DNA of 64,000 nt, from the NCBI RefSeq assembly GCF_002198715.1, contig NZ_MWLK01000033.1, positions 1 to 64,000 on the forward strand, written 5' to 3'. The notes beneath the pieces were generated by a model. It was not told the DNA's origin. It saw only the letters and a list, made by a program, of their open reading frames with translations, and searched no databases. Both the position numbers and the translations under genes were made by a program. This DNA comes from Rhodomicrobium sp. R_RK_3 (lineage in GTDB: Bacteria; Pseudomonadota; Alphaproteobacteria; Rhizobiales; Rhodomicrobiaceae). Shown one piece after another: positions 16,735 to 26,012 of the stretch. Each line of letters opens with the position of its first letter. Position 1 is the first letter of the stretch.

Positions 16735-18240
16735 TCAGCGTTTTGCGCCGATGCTTCGTCCCAGCCCCGCCGGGCGTTCTAGATCGGCGTGCGCCTCGAC
16801 GATCGGCATCAGCCGGTCGAGGATCGAGGACGGCGCGGGCGAGGCGCGCCCCGCTTTGCTGTCGACATGCAGCAGCATCTGTTCCGCCGTGGCGATCGGC
16901 TGCTCCGACTGGCCGGAAAAGATGCGCTGAAAGACGTGGATGCGCTTTTCGTCCGCCGCGATGATCTGGCAGGTGGCGGCCAGCCGGTCGCCGAGCCGCG
17001 CCTGGCCGAGATGCTGCATATGCGTCTCGACCGTATAGTAGCTGTGACCGCCCGCCACATAGTCGAGATCGGCGCCGATCAGCCGCAGCAGCGCATCCGT
17101 CGTCTTGCCGAAGACCTCGAGATAGCGGTGTTCGGTCATGTGGCCATTATAGTCGATCCAGGCAGGGGGAACGGTCGTCTCCAGCAAGCGGAGCGGCTTT
17201 TCGATCTCGATCTCCGGCGCGGCGGCGAGGCTTTCCAGGCGGCGCTCGAAATCGGCCAGCAGACGGCCCGCGCCCCAGCCGCGCCCGTTGTCGCCCGCCT
17301 TCAGCGCCTTGATGATCTCGACGAGATTGCCGTCGCGGATGCGCTCCAGATCGCGGATGGACAGGCCCGCCGCCTGGGCGTCCGATTGCGCCGCGATCTT
17401 GTCGATGAGCGCGTCGTCGAGATCCACGACGTCGGTCAGCTTGGTCCACGGCCATTTGAGGCAGGGGCCGAACTGCGCCAGGAAATGCCGCATCCCCGCC
17501 TCGCCGCCCGCGATGCGGTAGGTCTGGAACAGGCCCATCTGCGCCCAGCGCAGGCCGAAGGAATAGCGGATGACATTGTCGAGCGTTTCCACGTCGCAAA
17601 TGTCGTCCTTGATGAGCCAGAGGGCCTCGCGCCAGAGCGCTTCCAGCAGCCGGTCGCCGACGAAGGCTTCGATTTCGCGGCTGATGACGACGCCCTTCAT
17701 GCCGATGGCGTCCAGGATTGCCCGGCTGCGCGCCAGCGTCTCCGCGGAGGTGGCCCTGCCGCCGACCAACTCGACCAGCGGCAGCAGGTAAACGGGATTA
17801 TAGGGGTGGGCGACGAAGAGGCGTTCGGGATGCGTCAGCCCGCTCTGCAGATCGGAGGGCAGCAGGCCGGAGGTCGAGGACCCGATCAGCGCGCTGGCGG
17901 GCGCCGCGGCGTCGATCTCGGCCAGCACGCGCTGCTTGATGTCCAGCCGCTCGGGCACGTTTTCCTGGATCCATTCGGCCTCCGCGACGGCGTCCGCGAT
18001 GCTGGCCCGAAAGCGCAGCGCGCCGCGCCTCGGCAGGGGAGCATCCGTCAGCATGGCGTAAGCGCGTTCGGCATTGGCGAGGACTTCGCCGACGATGCGC
18101 GGTGTCTCCGGATGGGGATCGAACACCTCCACATCGACGCCCGCCAGCAGAAAACGTGCGATCCAGCCGCCGCCGATCACGCCTCCGCCGATGCAGGCCG
18201 CGCGCGACAGGGGGCGTGCGGCATTGTTCTTCTCGACCAT
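16735..18240 (-). CDS. Fused carnitine 3-dehydrogenase / betainyl-CoA thioesterase
   Basis: A 501-residue two-domain enzyme. Residues 1 to about 325 are a 3-hydroxyacyl-CoA dehydrogenase-type NAD domain (CIGGGVIGGGWIARF near residue 17, ENVPERLDIKQ, GSSTSGLLPSDLQ) matching L-carnitine 3-dehydrogenase. Residues from about 345 are a hot-dog thioesterase with D363-Y-N-G-H367. In carnitine breakdown the first oxidises carnitine to dehydrocarnitine and the second releases betaine from betainyl-CoA; Pseudomonas encodes them as separate CdhA and CdhB, whereas fusions are known in rhizobia. It lies 14 bases downstream of the gene for the intermediate step. The start is ATG 18240; the frame upstream overlaps that gene. 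Confidence 0.9.
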   Translation of the reverse strand: MVEKNNAARPLSRAACIGGGVIGGGWIARFLLAGVDVEVFDPHPETPRIVGEVLANAERAYAMLTDAPLPRRGALRFRASIADAVAEAEWIQENVPERLDIKQRVLAEIDAAAPASALIGSSTSGLLPSDLQSGLTHPERLFVAHPYNPVYLLPLVELVGGRATSAETLARSRAILDAIGMKGVVISREIEAFVGDRLLEALWREALWLIKDDICDVETLDNVIRYSFGLRWAQMGLFQTYRIAGGEAGMRHFLAQFGPCLKWPWTKLTDVVDLDDALIDKIAAQSDAQAAGLSIRDLERIRDGNLVEIIKALKAGDNGRGWGAGRLLADFERRLESLAAAPEIEIEKPLRLLETTVPPAWIDYNGHMTEHRYLEVFGKTTDALLRLIGADLDYVAGGHSYYTVETHMQHLGQARLGDRLAATCQIIAADEKRIHVFQRIFSGQSEQPIATAEQMLLHVDSKAGRASPAPSSILDRLMPIVEAHADLERPAGLGRSIGAKR

Positions 18241-18254
18241 GGACGTTGCCTCCG

Positions 18255-19157
18255 TCAGCGCTTCTGAAGCTTCAGTTTCTCGCGGACCTCCTGCGGTCCG
18301 ACGATGCGCGCGCCCATGTTGGTCACGACGCTCGCCGCCTTCTCGACGAGCTGGGCATTGGTCGCCAGCTCCCCCTTGCCGATATAGAGATTGTCCTCCA
18401 GGCCGACGCGGACATTGCCGCCCGCCAGCACCGCCGCCGCCGGATAAGCCAGCGCGTTGCGCCCGATCGAGAAGGCCGAAAAGGTCCAGTCCGCGGGAAT
18501 GTTGTTCACCATGGCCATGAAGGTGTTGAGGTCGTCGGGCGCGCCCCAGGGGATGCCCATGCAGAGCTGCACCAGCACGGGGTCCGCGATCAGCCCCTCG
18601 GAGACGAGCTGGCGCGCGAACCAGAGATGGCCGGTGTCGAAAACCTCGATCTCCGGGCGCACCCCCAGGGCCGCCATCTGCCGCGCCATCTCGCGCAGCA
18701 TCGATGGGGTGTTGGTCATGATGTAATCGCCGAGGCTGAAGTTCATGGTGCCGCAGTCGAGCGTGCAGATTTCGGGCAGGCACTCGGCGACATGGGCGAC
18801 GCGCTCGGTCGCGCCGGCCATGTCGGTCGCGGCTGCATCGACCGGAAACGGCCGCTCCACATCGCCGAAGACGAGATCGCCGCCCATTCCCGCGGTCAGG
18901 TTCAGCACCACATCGACATCGGCCGAGCGGATGCGGTCGGTGACCTCGCGGTAGAGGTCGCGCCGCCGCGAGGCCGCCCCGGTCTCAGGATCGCGCACAT
19001 GGCAATGGACGACCGCCGCGCCCGCCCTGGCCGCGTCGATGGCCGACGCCGCGATCTCGGCGGGCGTGACCGGCACATGGCGCGAGCGCTTGGCGGTGTC
19101 GCCCGCCCCGGTCACGGCGCAAGTGATGAAGACATCGCGGTTCATCGACAGCGGCAT
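18255..19157 (-). CDS. cdhC: Dehydrocarnitine cleavage enzyme (BKACE/DUF849 family)
   Basis: A 300-residue beta-keto acid cleavage enzyme. The zinc site H51-C-H53 lies in VVHCHVRDP, and LNLTAGMGGD, EIEVFDTGHLWFARQL and LAGGNVRVGLEDN are family hallmarks. The reaction expected here is 3-dehydrocarnitine plus acetyl-CoA giving acetoacetate and betainyl-CoA. Substrate specificity within BKACE enzymes cannot be read from motifs alone; the call rests on its place between the fused dehydrogenase/thioesterase gene and a CdhR-like regulator. GGAGG lies five bases before ATG 19157. Confidence 0.9.
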   Translation of the reverse strand: MPLSMNRDVFITCAVTGAGDTAKRSRHVPVTPAEIAASAIDAARAGAAVVHCHVRDPETGAASRRRDLYREVTDRIRSADVDVVLNLTAGMGGDLVFGDVERPFPVDAAATDMAGATERVAHVAECLPEICTLDCGTMNFSLGDYIMTNTPSMLREMARQMAALGVRPEIEVFDTGHLWFARQLVSEGLIADPVLVQLCMGIPWGAPDDLNTFMAMVNNIPADWTFSAFSIGRNALAYPAAAVLAGGNVRVGLEDNLYIGKGELATNAQLVEKAASVVTNMGARIVGPQEVREKLKLQKR

Positions 19158-19247
19158 TCTGGCCTCCTTGTTGCAAGGGACATGCTTGACCGAAAACCCC
19201 AGCCGTGCAGTGCTGATTGCGAGGCTGGTTTTTCATTTTGCGAAGCG

Positions 19248-20216
19248 ATGATATTCACGCAGTCCGATGAGCCGCTGGACGTTACTTTGCTCCTGTTCTC
19301 GGGCTTTTCGCTGTTGTCCTTCGCCGCCACGCTCGACCCGATGCGCGGCGCCAACCGGGTGCTCGGCCGGCCCGCCTTCCGCTGGAAGCTCGTCTCGATG
19401 GACGGCGCCGACGCGGTCGCCAGTTGCGGGCTGCCCATTCCCATCGACGGCGCCTTCGATGCAAGCGGGCGGCAGGACGCGCTGATCGTGATCGCGGCCT
19501 TCGACGTCACCTCCTATGCGACGCGGAAGACGCTTGCCGCGCTGCGCGCGGGGGCAAAGCGCTCGGCCATTGTCGGCGGCATCGAATCGGGCCCCTGGCT
19601 GCTCGGCTTTGCCGGTCTCCTCGACGGCCGGCGCGCCACCACCCATTGGGAAGACCTCGAGGATTTCGCAGCGCGCTTTCCCAATGTGGACGTGCGCCCC
19701 GACCGCTGGGTGGTGGACAAGACGGTTTTCACCACCGGCGGCGCGACGCCCGCGCTCGACTGCATGCTGGCGCTCATCAAGGCGCGGACCGGCTATTCCG
19801 CGGCGCTGAATGTCGCGAGCCTCTACATCTACGAGGAAGCCCGCAGCGGCGCCGACGTGCAGCCCATCGTCTCGCTCGGACGCATCCGCGACCACGAGCC
19901 CCGCGTCGCCGAAGCCATCCGCATCATGGAGACCCATATCGACCAGCCGCTGACCATCTCGGCGATCGCCTGCCGCATCGGCATCTCGCCGCGCGGGCTC
20001 GAGATGCTGTTCCTGCGGGTGGTGAACACCTCGCCGGGCGCCTATTACTTGGCGCTGCGCCTGCACGCGGCGCGGCGGCTGGTGCTCGACACCAGCCTGC
20101 CGGTCGCCGACATCGCCGTGCGCACGGGCTTTTCCGCGATCGCCTCGCTGTCGCGCGCCTTCCGGCGGCAATTCGGCCTGTCCCCGTCGCAGGCCCGGCG
20201 CAGCGCCCGCTCATAA
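19248..20216 (+). CDS. cdhR: CdhR-like AraC-type regulator with GATase-1 domain
   Basis: A 322-residue GlxA-family activator. Residues 1 to about 190 form a DJ-1/PfpI (class I amidotransferase-like) sensor: LLLFSGFSLLSFAATLDPMR and HWEDLEDFAARFPNV are typical. The C-terminal 100 residues are an AraC double helix-turn-helix (PLTISAIACRIGISPRGLEM and DIAVRTGFSAIASLSRAFRR). CdhR, GbdR and ArgR of Pseudomonas have this form, and CdhR activates carnitine genes. It is divergent from cdhC across a 90-base gap. The frame is open upstream to 18102, but ATG 19248 starts the conserved domain. Confidence 0.9.
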   Translation: MIFTQSDEPLDVTLLLFSGFSLLSFAATLDPMRGANRVLGRPAFRWKLVSMDGADAVASCGLPIPIDGAFDASGRQDALIVIAAFDVTSYATRKTLAALRAGAKRSAIVGGIESGPWLLGFAGLLDGRRATTHWEDLEDFAARFPNVDVRPDRWVVDKTVFTTGGATPALDCMLALIKARTGYSAALNVASLYIYEEARSGADVQPIVSLGRIRDHEPRVAEAIRIMETHIDQPLTISAIACRIGISPRGLEMLFLRVVNTSPGAYYLALRLHAARRLVLDTSLPVADIAVRTGFSAIASLSRAFRRQFGLSPSQARRSARS

Positions 20217-21155
20217 GCCGATCTGGGCACGGACGGCGGCGAGCCCGGGCTTGCCGTCGAGCGTCGTCACGCCGTCGAGCCAGCGGGCGAGCACATCGGG
20301 ATGGGCCTTCATCCAGGCGCTGGCAGCCTGATCGGCCTGCATCTTGTCGTCGAGGATGTTGCTCATGAGCTTGTCCTCCGTCGCGACGTCGAACACCAGA
20401 TTGGACAGCAGCCGCCCGATATTGGGGCACGCCTTGGCATAGCCGCTGCGGGTCAGGGTCACGACGGTTGCGCCGCCATCATTGGGGCCGAACACGTCAT
20501 CGCCCTTTTCGAGATAGGCGATCGGCAGGTTGACGTTCATCGGATGCGGGCGCCAGCCGAAGAACACGATCGGCTTGCCTTGGCCGATCTCGCGCTTGAC
20601 CTGCGCCAGCATGGCCTGTTCGCTGGACTCCACCAAGCTGAAGCCGCCGAGGCCAAAAGCGTTGCTCTGGATCATTTTTGCGATGGTGGCGTTGGCGCTG
20701 CTCCCCGCTTCGATGCCGTAGAGCTTGCCTCCGAGCTGATCCTTGAAACGGGCGATGTCGGCATAGGTCTTCAAGCCGGCGTCATAGGCCGCCTTGGGCA
20801 CGGCGAAACCGATGCGGGCGCCGGAGAGGTTCGTCGTGACGATGTCGATCTTGCCGTCCTTGACGAGCGGGACCTGGGTCGGCTCCTGCACCGGCATCCA
20901 ATTGCCGAGAAACACGTCCTGGTCGCCGTTCTTCAGCGCCTCGAAGGTGACGGCGACCGACAGCACGGTGATATTGGGCTTGTAGCCGAGCCCTTTGAGG
21001 ATAACTTCGGCGATGGCGGTCGTCGCGGTGATATCGGTCCAGCCGACATCGGAGAAGCGAGGCTTTGCGCAAGCCGCCGGGTCATCGGCCAGCGCCGGAG
21101 AGGCCAGGACCGTCGCGGATAGCGCGAGACATGCAATAAGCTGCCGCATAACCAT
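20211..21155 (-). CDS. Quaternary amine (choline/carnitine) ABC binding protein
   Basis: A 314-residue OpuAC-type periplasmic protein with a signal peptide ending near ALADDP. Similarity to ChoX/CaiX shows in FSDVGWTDITATTAIAEVIL, VFLGNWMPVQEPT, FFGWRPHPMN (aromatic residues that box the trimethylammonium group) and FGPNDGGATV. No permease or ATPase gene lies beside it. CaiX in Pseudomonas is likewise encoded with carnitine genes and shares the choline importer core, which explains an orphan gene. Its end overlaps the end of cdhR by six bases. Confidence 0.9.
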   Translation of the reverse strand: MVMRQLIACLALSATVLASPALADDPAACAKPRFSDVGWTDITATTAIAEVILKGLGYKPNITVLSVAVTFEALKNGDQDVFLGNWMPVQEPTQVPLVKDGKIDIVTTNLSGARIGFAVPKAAYDAGLKTYADIARFKDQLGGKLYGIEAGSSANATIAKMIQSNAFGLGGFSLVESSEQAMLAQVKREIGQGKPIVFFGWRPHPMNVNLPIAYLEKGDDVFGPNDGGATVVTLTRSGYAKACPNIGRLLSNLVFDVATEDKLMSNILDDKMQADQAASAWMKAHPDVLARWLDGVTTLDGKPGLAAVRAQIGL

Positions 21156-21315
21156 TGCTGTTCCCCATGATTGCCAATCATGCCGCGATAGGCCGGCACG
21201 ATAAAAGGATCAGATGGCTTGGCGATCCGTGCTTGATCTATTCCGAAGCAGAATTGATGAACTGCGCAAGGCGGAACGAGCGAAGGCGGTTGCCGGCCCG
21301 CCCGCCTTGCGGGAC

Positions 21316-22398
21316 TCAGCGCAGCTTGCCGCGCGCCGCGACCGGCAGTTCGCCGATGATCTCGTCGCCGCGCACGGTGATGTAGCGGTCCTGCATGTTC
21401 ACCACGACGCAGACATGGTTCGGGATGATGCGCACGACATCGCCGATCTCAGGAGGTTGCTCGCAGGCCGTCAGGTCGAGGAAACCGTGCTCCTCGGCGA
21501 ATTTGGCGATGCGCGCCTTCGGGTGTTCCAGGATCAGGCCGAAGCCGTCGAGGCCGCCGCTGTCGCTGGTCAGCGTCTTCGACCCGGAATCGAGGATGCC
21601 GCGGCCGGGCGCGGCGCGGCTCACCACCGTGGCGTAGAGATTCAGGGCGCAGTCTTCGAGCGAGGCGACGCCCGCCGCCATCATCATGCGGTCGTTGAAG
21701 ATGCAGGTGCCGGCGCGGTGCTCGGTGACCCCTTCGATCTTGCCCAGATTGGGCAGGTTCGGCGTGCCGCCGGATGAGACAACGCGGGGCTCGAGGCCGG
21801 CCGCGCGCACGCCCGCCTTCGCCGTGTCGAGGAAGCTCTGCGTCTCGGCGACGCCGTTCTCGGGCGGATAGAGCATGAAGCCGGCGAAGGCGAGGCTCGG
21901 ATGCGACGCGATCCGCTCGGCGAGCGCGACGGCCTCCTGCGGCGTCACCACGCCCGCGCGGGCCCGCCCGGTGTCGCATTCGACGATGACGTCGAGCGGG
22001 CGTCCGGCGATCTCGCCCGCCCGCGCCAGGCCGTCGACCACGACGGCGCTATCGGCCGCGACCGTCATCTTCACCCGGCCCGCCAGCTTGCCGAGGCGTC
22101 CGGTCTTTTCCTCGCCGAGGATGTTGTAGGTGATCAGGATGTCGTCATGCCCGGCATCGGCCATGACCTCCGCCTCGCCAAGCTTCTGGCAGGCGATGCC
22201 CTTCGCGCCGGCGTCCCGCTGCATGGCGGCGAGCACGGGACTCTTATGCGTCTTGATATGCGGGCGGTTGGCGACGCCCGCCGCATCGCAGCGCGCTTGC
22301 AGCCGGGCGATGTTGCGCTCGACGATGTCCAGGTCGATCACCAGCGAGGGCGTGCCGTAGCGCCGCGCGATCTCCGCCTTCAGGGTCTCGATACTCAT
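21316..22398 (-). CDS. DSD1-type PLP enzyme (D-threonine aldolase / D-serine dehydratase family)
   Basis: A 360-residue fold type III enzyme. The alanine-racemase-like barrel carries the PLP lysine region RPHIKTHK (residues 45-52), and the C-terminal domain has the zinc-binding N-H-V-C segment near residue 330. The family includes D-threonine aldolase, D-serine dehydratase and D-threo-3-hydroxyaspartate dehydratase; motifs do not separate them. It lies 16 bases downstream of ridA and in the same direction as an amino-acid importer, so a beta-hydroxy D-amino acid is the likely substrate class. Confidence 0.88.
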   Translation of the reverse strand: MSIETLKAEIARRYGTPSLVIDLDIVERNIARLQARCDAAGVANRPHIKTHKSPVLAAMQRDAGAKGIACQKLGEAEVMADAGHDDILITYNILGEEKTGRLGKLAGRVKMTVAADSAVVVDGLARAGEIAGRPLDVIVECDTGRARAGVVTPQEAVALAERIASHPSLAFAGFMLYPPENGVAETQSFLDTAKAGVRAAGLEPRVVSSGGTPNLPNLGKIEGVTEHRAGTCIFNDRMMMAAGVASLEDCALNLYATVVSRAAPGRGILDSGSKTLTSDSGGLDGFGLILEHPKARIAKFAEEHGFLDLTACEQPPEIGDVVRIIPNHVCVVVNMQDRYITVRGDEIIGELPVAARGKLR

Positions 22399-22414
22399 GT
22401 CAGCCTCCCGCGCT

Positions 22415-22876
22415 TCATGGCCGGATTAACAAAATCGCCTCGATCTCGACGCTGATGCCGCCCGGCAGGCTGCCCATGCCGACCGCCGAGCGAGCGTGCC
22501 GGCCCGCATCGCCCAGCACATCGACGAACAGATCCGAACAGCCATTGATGACCTTCGGATGGTCGCCGAAATCGGGCTCCGCATTGACCATGCCGAGCAG
22601 TTTGATCACCGCCTCGATGCGGCCCAGCGTGCCGATCGCGGCCTTTGCCGTGGCGAGCAGCGACAGGCCGGTGAGGCGCGCATGATCATAGCCCTCTTCG
22701 ATCGAGGTGTCGCGTCCCAGCCGCCCGGTGCAGAGCGTGCCGTCCGCGCGGCGGGGGCCCTGGCCGGAGAGATAGAGCAGATTGCCCGCCCAGCGATAGG
22801 GCACGTAATTGGCCATGGGCTGGGGCGAATTCGGCAGGGTGAGGCCGAGCGAGGCGAGCTTTTCTTCCGGTGTCAT
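22415..22876 (-). CDS. ridA: RidA-family protein
   Basis: A 153-residue member of the YjgF/RidA family, in the longer group with SLLATAKAAIGTLGRIEAVIKLLGMV and a C-terminal GMGSLPGGISVEIEAI. RidA proteins hydrolyse reactive enamines/imines such as 2-aminoacrylate that PLP dehydratases release. The neighbouring PLP lyase gene is a natural source of such intermediates. It sits 38 bases downstream of the ABC ATPase gene. Confidence 0.9.
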   Translation of the reverse strand: MTPEEKLASLGLTLPNSPQPMANYVPYRWAGNLLYLSGQGPRRADGTLCTGRLGRDTSIEEGYDHARLTGLSLLATAKAAIGTLGRIEAVIKLLGMVNAEPDFGDHPKVINGCSDLFVDVLGDAGRHARSAVGMGSLPGGISVEIEAILLIRP

Positions 22877-22914
22877 AGGCGTCTCCTTATTGTGGGGGTC
22901 CGTGCGTGCGCCGG

Positions 22915-23679
22915 TCAGTCCCGCGACGAGCGCAAAAATTCGATCAGGCGCGGGCTGCGCGGATTGTTGAAAATCTCCGAGGGCGGCCCGGCTTCCGCGA
23001 TGCGGCCCTTCTCCATGAACACGACGCTGTGGGAGACGTCGCGCGCAAAGCGCATCTCATGCGTGACGATCAAGAGCGTCGCGCCCTCGCCCGCGATCAG
23101 CTTGACGGTTTGCAGCACCTCCTGCACCAGCTCAGGGTCGAGCGCGGAGGTGATCTCGTCAAGCAGCACGAGTTTCGGGTTCATCGCCAGGGCGCGGGCG
23201 ATGGCGACGCGCTGCTGCTGGCCGCCCGAAAGCTGGCTCGGATAATGCGCGGCGTGCCCGGCAAGGCCGACCCGGCCGAGCCAGTCGGCGGCGAGCGCGC
23301 GCGCCTCGGCCTTGGCCATGCCCTTCACCTTGATGAGGCCGAGCGCGACATTGCCGAGCGCCGTCAGATGCGGGAACAGGTTGAAGGACTGGAACACCAT
23401 GCCGGTCATCGCCCGCTGGCGCGACAAGTCGCGGTCCTTCAGCCGGCGGCGGCGCTGGCCTTCGGTGCGGTAGCCGATGGCCTCGCCATCGATCAGGATG
23501 TCCCCGCCGTCGAATTCCTCCAGCAGGTTGACGCAGCGCAGGAGCGTCGTCTTGCCGGAGCCGGAGGAGCCGATCACCGAGACGACCTGCCCCTGATGCA
23601 CGTCGAGATCGACGCCTTTCAGCACGTCCAGCGCGCCGAAGCGCTTGGTCAGGGCCTTGATCTGAAGCAGCGGTTGCAT
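22915..23679 (-). CDS. Amino-acid ABC transporter ATPase (GlnQ type)
   Basis: A 254-residue polar amino-acid importer ATPase. Walker A is GSSGSGKTT (residues 37-45), Q-loop MVFQSFNLFPHLT, signature LSGGQQQRVAIARA, Walker B LVLLDEITSALD, and H-loop IVTHEMRFA. Met replaces the usual Pro in the DEPTSALD stretch (DEITSALD), a variant seen in some members. It follows two permease genes and one binding protein gene in the same direction. Confidence 0.93.
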   Translation of the reverse strand: MQPLLQIKALTKRFGALDVLKGVDLDVHQGQVVSVIGSSGSGKTTLLRCVNLLEEFDGGDILIDGEAIGYRTEGQRRRRLKDRDLSRQRAMTGMVFQSFNLFPHLTALGNVALGLIKVKGMAKAEARALAADWLGRVGLAGHAAHYPSQLSGGQQQRVAIARALAMNPKLVLLDEITSALDPELVQEVLQTVKLIAGEGATLLIVTHEMRFARDVSHSVVFMEKGRIAEAGPPSEIFNNPRSPRLIEFLRSSRD

Positions 23680-23695
23680 GGGCCTTATCTCGGGT

Positions 23696-24349
23696 TCAGG
23701 GCTGGGTGACGCGCCGCTCGATGGTCTTGCCGAGCCGCTCGATGCTGTAATTGACGATCAGATAGAGCAGGCCGGCGACGAGGTAGAAATCCAGGGTGAG
23801 AAAATTGCGCCCGACGATCTCCTGCGTCTTCAGCAGCAACTCGCCGACGCCGATGATGGAAACGAGCGTCGAGGCTTTCACCAATTCCGCGCCGGTGTTG
23901 ATCCAGGTCGGCAGGATGGCGCGCAGCGCCTGCGGCAGCAGCACATAGGCGAGGATTTTCGGAAAAGTCAGGCCGATGGAGCGCGCCGCTTCCGTTTGGC
24001 CGGGCGGGATGGCGGCGAGCGCGCCGCGCAAAATCTCGGCCATATGCGCCGCGCAGAACAGCGTCAGCGCGAGCACGCCCGCCGTCAGCGCCTCGAGGCT
24101 GACGCGGAACACCGACGGCATGTAGAAACAGGCCAGCACCAGCACGAGCACCGGCGTGCCCCGGATGATGTCGACATAGGCGCGCGAGACGAGGCGCAGC
24201 GGCAGCCGCCCATAGGTCAGCGCGATGCCGATGAGAAGCCCCGCCAGCGTGCCGAGGGTGATCGAGAGCGCGGAGATTTCGATGGTGCGCAGAAACCCTT
24301 CCGCCAAAGCGAAGCGGGAGATCCAGAGTTCATGCAGGAAATAATCCAT
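23696..24349 (-). CDS. Amino-acid ABC transporter permease
   Basis: A 217-residue HisMQ/GlnP-type permease with about five helices. The signature TLGTLAGLLIGIALTYGRL, YVDIIRGTPVLVLVLACFY and the coupling loop GQTEAARSIGLTFPKI are visible. It works as a heterodimer with the permease encoded nine bases upstream. Confidence 0.93.
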   Translation of the reverse strand: MDYFLHELWISRFALAEGFLRTIEISALSITLGTLAGLLIGIALTYGRLPLRLVSRAYVDIIRGTPVLVLVLACFYMPSVFRVSLEALTAGVLALTLFCAAHMAEILRGALAAIPPGQTEAARSIGLTFPKILAYVLLPQALRAILPTWINTGAELVKASTLVSIIGVGELLLKTQEIVGRNFLTLDFYLVAGLLYLIVNYSIERLGKTIERRVTQP

Positions 24350-24358
24350 GGCGCCCGC

Positions 24359-25018
24359 CTAGAATTTTGGAAAGCGCCGCTCGAGCGCCCGCAGCAGCGC
24401 CGCGATGGAGAGGCAGGTCGAGACATAGAGCAGGCTCACCACCGTCCAGGTCTCGATGACGCGAAAGCTCTCCACGTTGATCTTGCGCGCCTCGAAGGTG
24501 AGTTCCGGGATGGCGATCACGGCGGCGATGGATGAGTCCTTGAACAGCGAGATGAAGGTCGTGCCAAGGGCGGGAAGCGCGTTGCGGACCATGATCGGCG
24601 CGACGACATAGGCGTTGGTCTGCAGCCGGGTGAGGCCGATCGCCCGCCCCGCTTCGATGACTCCCTTGGGCACCGCCAGCAGCCCGGCGCGGAAGACTTC
24701 GGTGAGATAGGCGCCGGCATAGACGGCGAGCGAGGCGACGAAGCTTTCGACCTTGTCCAGCCGGATGCCCCATTGCGGCAGGCCGAAATAGACCACCAGC
24801 ACGATCACCAGGATCGGCAAATTGCGGAACACGGTCACATAGAGACCGGCAGCGCGCCGCCAGAAGGGCGACGGGCCGACGCTGGCGAAGCCGGCCGCGA
24901 GCCCGATCACCGCGCCGATGGCGACGGCGGCGAGCCCGAGGCCGAGGCCCAGAGCGAGCCCCGACAGCAGCCTGTCGAAGCTCGCCCAGACCACACCGAA
25001 ATGCAGCGTGTAGCCCAT
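24359..25018 (-). CDS. Amino-acid ABC transporter permease
   Basis: A 219-residue HisMQ-type permease. It shows YVTVFRNLPILVIVLVVYFG, AYLTEVFRAGLLAVPKGVIE and AGRAIGLTRLQTNAYV (coupling loop). The binding protein gene ends 12 bases upstream, so all four importer genes are one transcription unit. Confidence 0.93.
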   Translation of the reverse strand: MGYTLHFGVVWASFDRLLSGLALGLGLGLAAVAIGAVIGLAAGFASVGPSPFWRRAAGLYVTVFRNLPILVIVLVVYFGLPQWGIRLDKVESFVASLAVYAGAYLTEVFRAGLLAVPKGVIEAGRAIGLTRLQTNAYVVAPIMVRNALPALGTTFISLFKDSSIAAVIAIPELTFEARKINVESFRVIETWTVVSLLYVSTCLSIAALLRALERRFPKF

Positions 25019-25030
25019 CGTCCCCGGAAC

Positions 25031-25876
25031 TCAGCGCAGCTCGGACGGGAAGCCGATCTTCGGCGCGGGCGGCGTCTCGCCGAACCATTTTTCGAACGAA
25101 GCCTTATAGGTGTCAAACTCGACGCCCGTCAGCGCCTCGCGCAGCGCGATATTGACGAAATTGATCCAGTCCGGATCGCCCTGGCGCACGGCGCAGGAAT
25201 AGGTCTGCGGCTCCCAGCCATAGCCGGAATCCTGGTAGCGGCCGGGGTTCTGTTTGATGAACCAGCGCAGCGACGAGGCGTCCGTGGCGGCGGCGTCGGC
25301 GCGGCCGGAATTCAGCGCCTGATAGATCAGGTCGACGCTGTCATATTGGTCGACCTTGGCCTCCGGCAGCGCCTTATGCACCATGGTCTCGGCATAGACA
25401 TTCTGCAGCACCGAGATCGTCACCTTGCCGCCCGCCGCCTTCAGCGCCTCGTAATCGGCATATTTGCCGCCCTTCAGCAGCAGGAGGCCGACGCCTTCGC
25501 GGTAATAGGGGATGGTGAAGGCGACCTGCTGGGCGCGCGCTGCGGTCACGGTCATGAACTGGCAGGTGATGTCGACCTTGCCGGTGGTGATGTTGGGGAT
25601 GCGGGCATCCGACGCCTGGGTGACGAATTCGATCTTGGTCTCGTCGTTGAACAGGCCCTTGGCGATCACCTTGGCGATGTCGATGTCATAGCCGACCAGC
25701 TCGCCCTTCTCATCCTTGAAATGCCACGGCGGATTGGTGCTGCCGGTGCCGACGATCAGCTTTCCGCGCCCGAGCACTTCCTGAAGCTTGCTCTGCGCGC
25801 CCGCCGGAGCGGCGATGGCCGCGCTGAGGATCACCAGCCCCAGCATGCCTGCGAATTTCTGCAACCTGCTTGTCAT
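25031..25876 (-). CDS. Amino-acid ABC transporter substrate-binding protein
   Basis: A 281-residue SBP_bac_3 protein with a signal peptide (MTSRLQKFAGMLGLVILSAA, cleaved after APAGAQ). Typical motifs are LIVGTGSTNPPWHF, VGYDIDIAKVIAKGLF, KVDITCQFMTVTAARAQQV and YDSVDLIYQALNSGRADA. The ligand is not predictable. ATG 25876 with GGGGG upstream is preferred over ATG 25927, which would put 17 non-signal residues in front. It is the first gene of the importer operon and faces the IclR regulator gene. Confidence 0.9.
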   Translation of the reverse strand: MTSRLQKFAGMLGLVILSAAIAAPAGAQSKLQEVLGRGKLIVGTGSTNPPWHFKDEKGELVGYDIDIAKVIAKGLFNDETKIEFVTQASDARIPNITTGKVDITCQFMTVTAARAQQVAFTIPYYREGVGLLLLKGGKYADYEALKAAGGKVTISVLQNVYAETMVHKALPEAKVDQYDSVDLIYQALNSGRADAAATDASSLRWFIKQNPGRYQDSGYGWEPQTYSCAVRQGDPDWINFVNIALREALTGVEFDTYKASFEKWFGETPPAPKIGFPSELR

Positions 25877-25925
25877 GACAGCCCCCAAAAGTTTGGCCCA
25901 CCAAGATCTGTCTGATATCCCGGAC

Positions 25926-25949
25926 ATTTGTCTTTTATTTCAGACAAAT
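25926..25949. promoter_or_regulatory. Candidate IclR-type operator
   Basis: A perfect inverted repeat ATTTGTCT-N8-AGACAAAT lies in the 136-base divergent gap, 50 bases upstream of the importer operon. A weaker related pair (TGTC...GACA) lies just left of it near 25908-25925. Position and symmetry fit control of the importer by the divergently encoded IclR protein. Confidence 0.6.
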
Positions 25950-26012
25950 TGAGCGTATTTGGCTTTAATCGTTTGCGCAAGGGGTTGCGTCGCGGATGAT
26001 GCCGGAGGTCGA

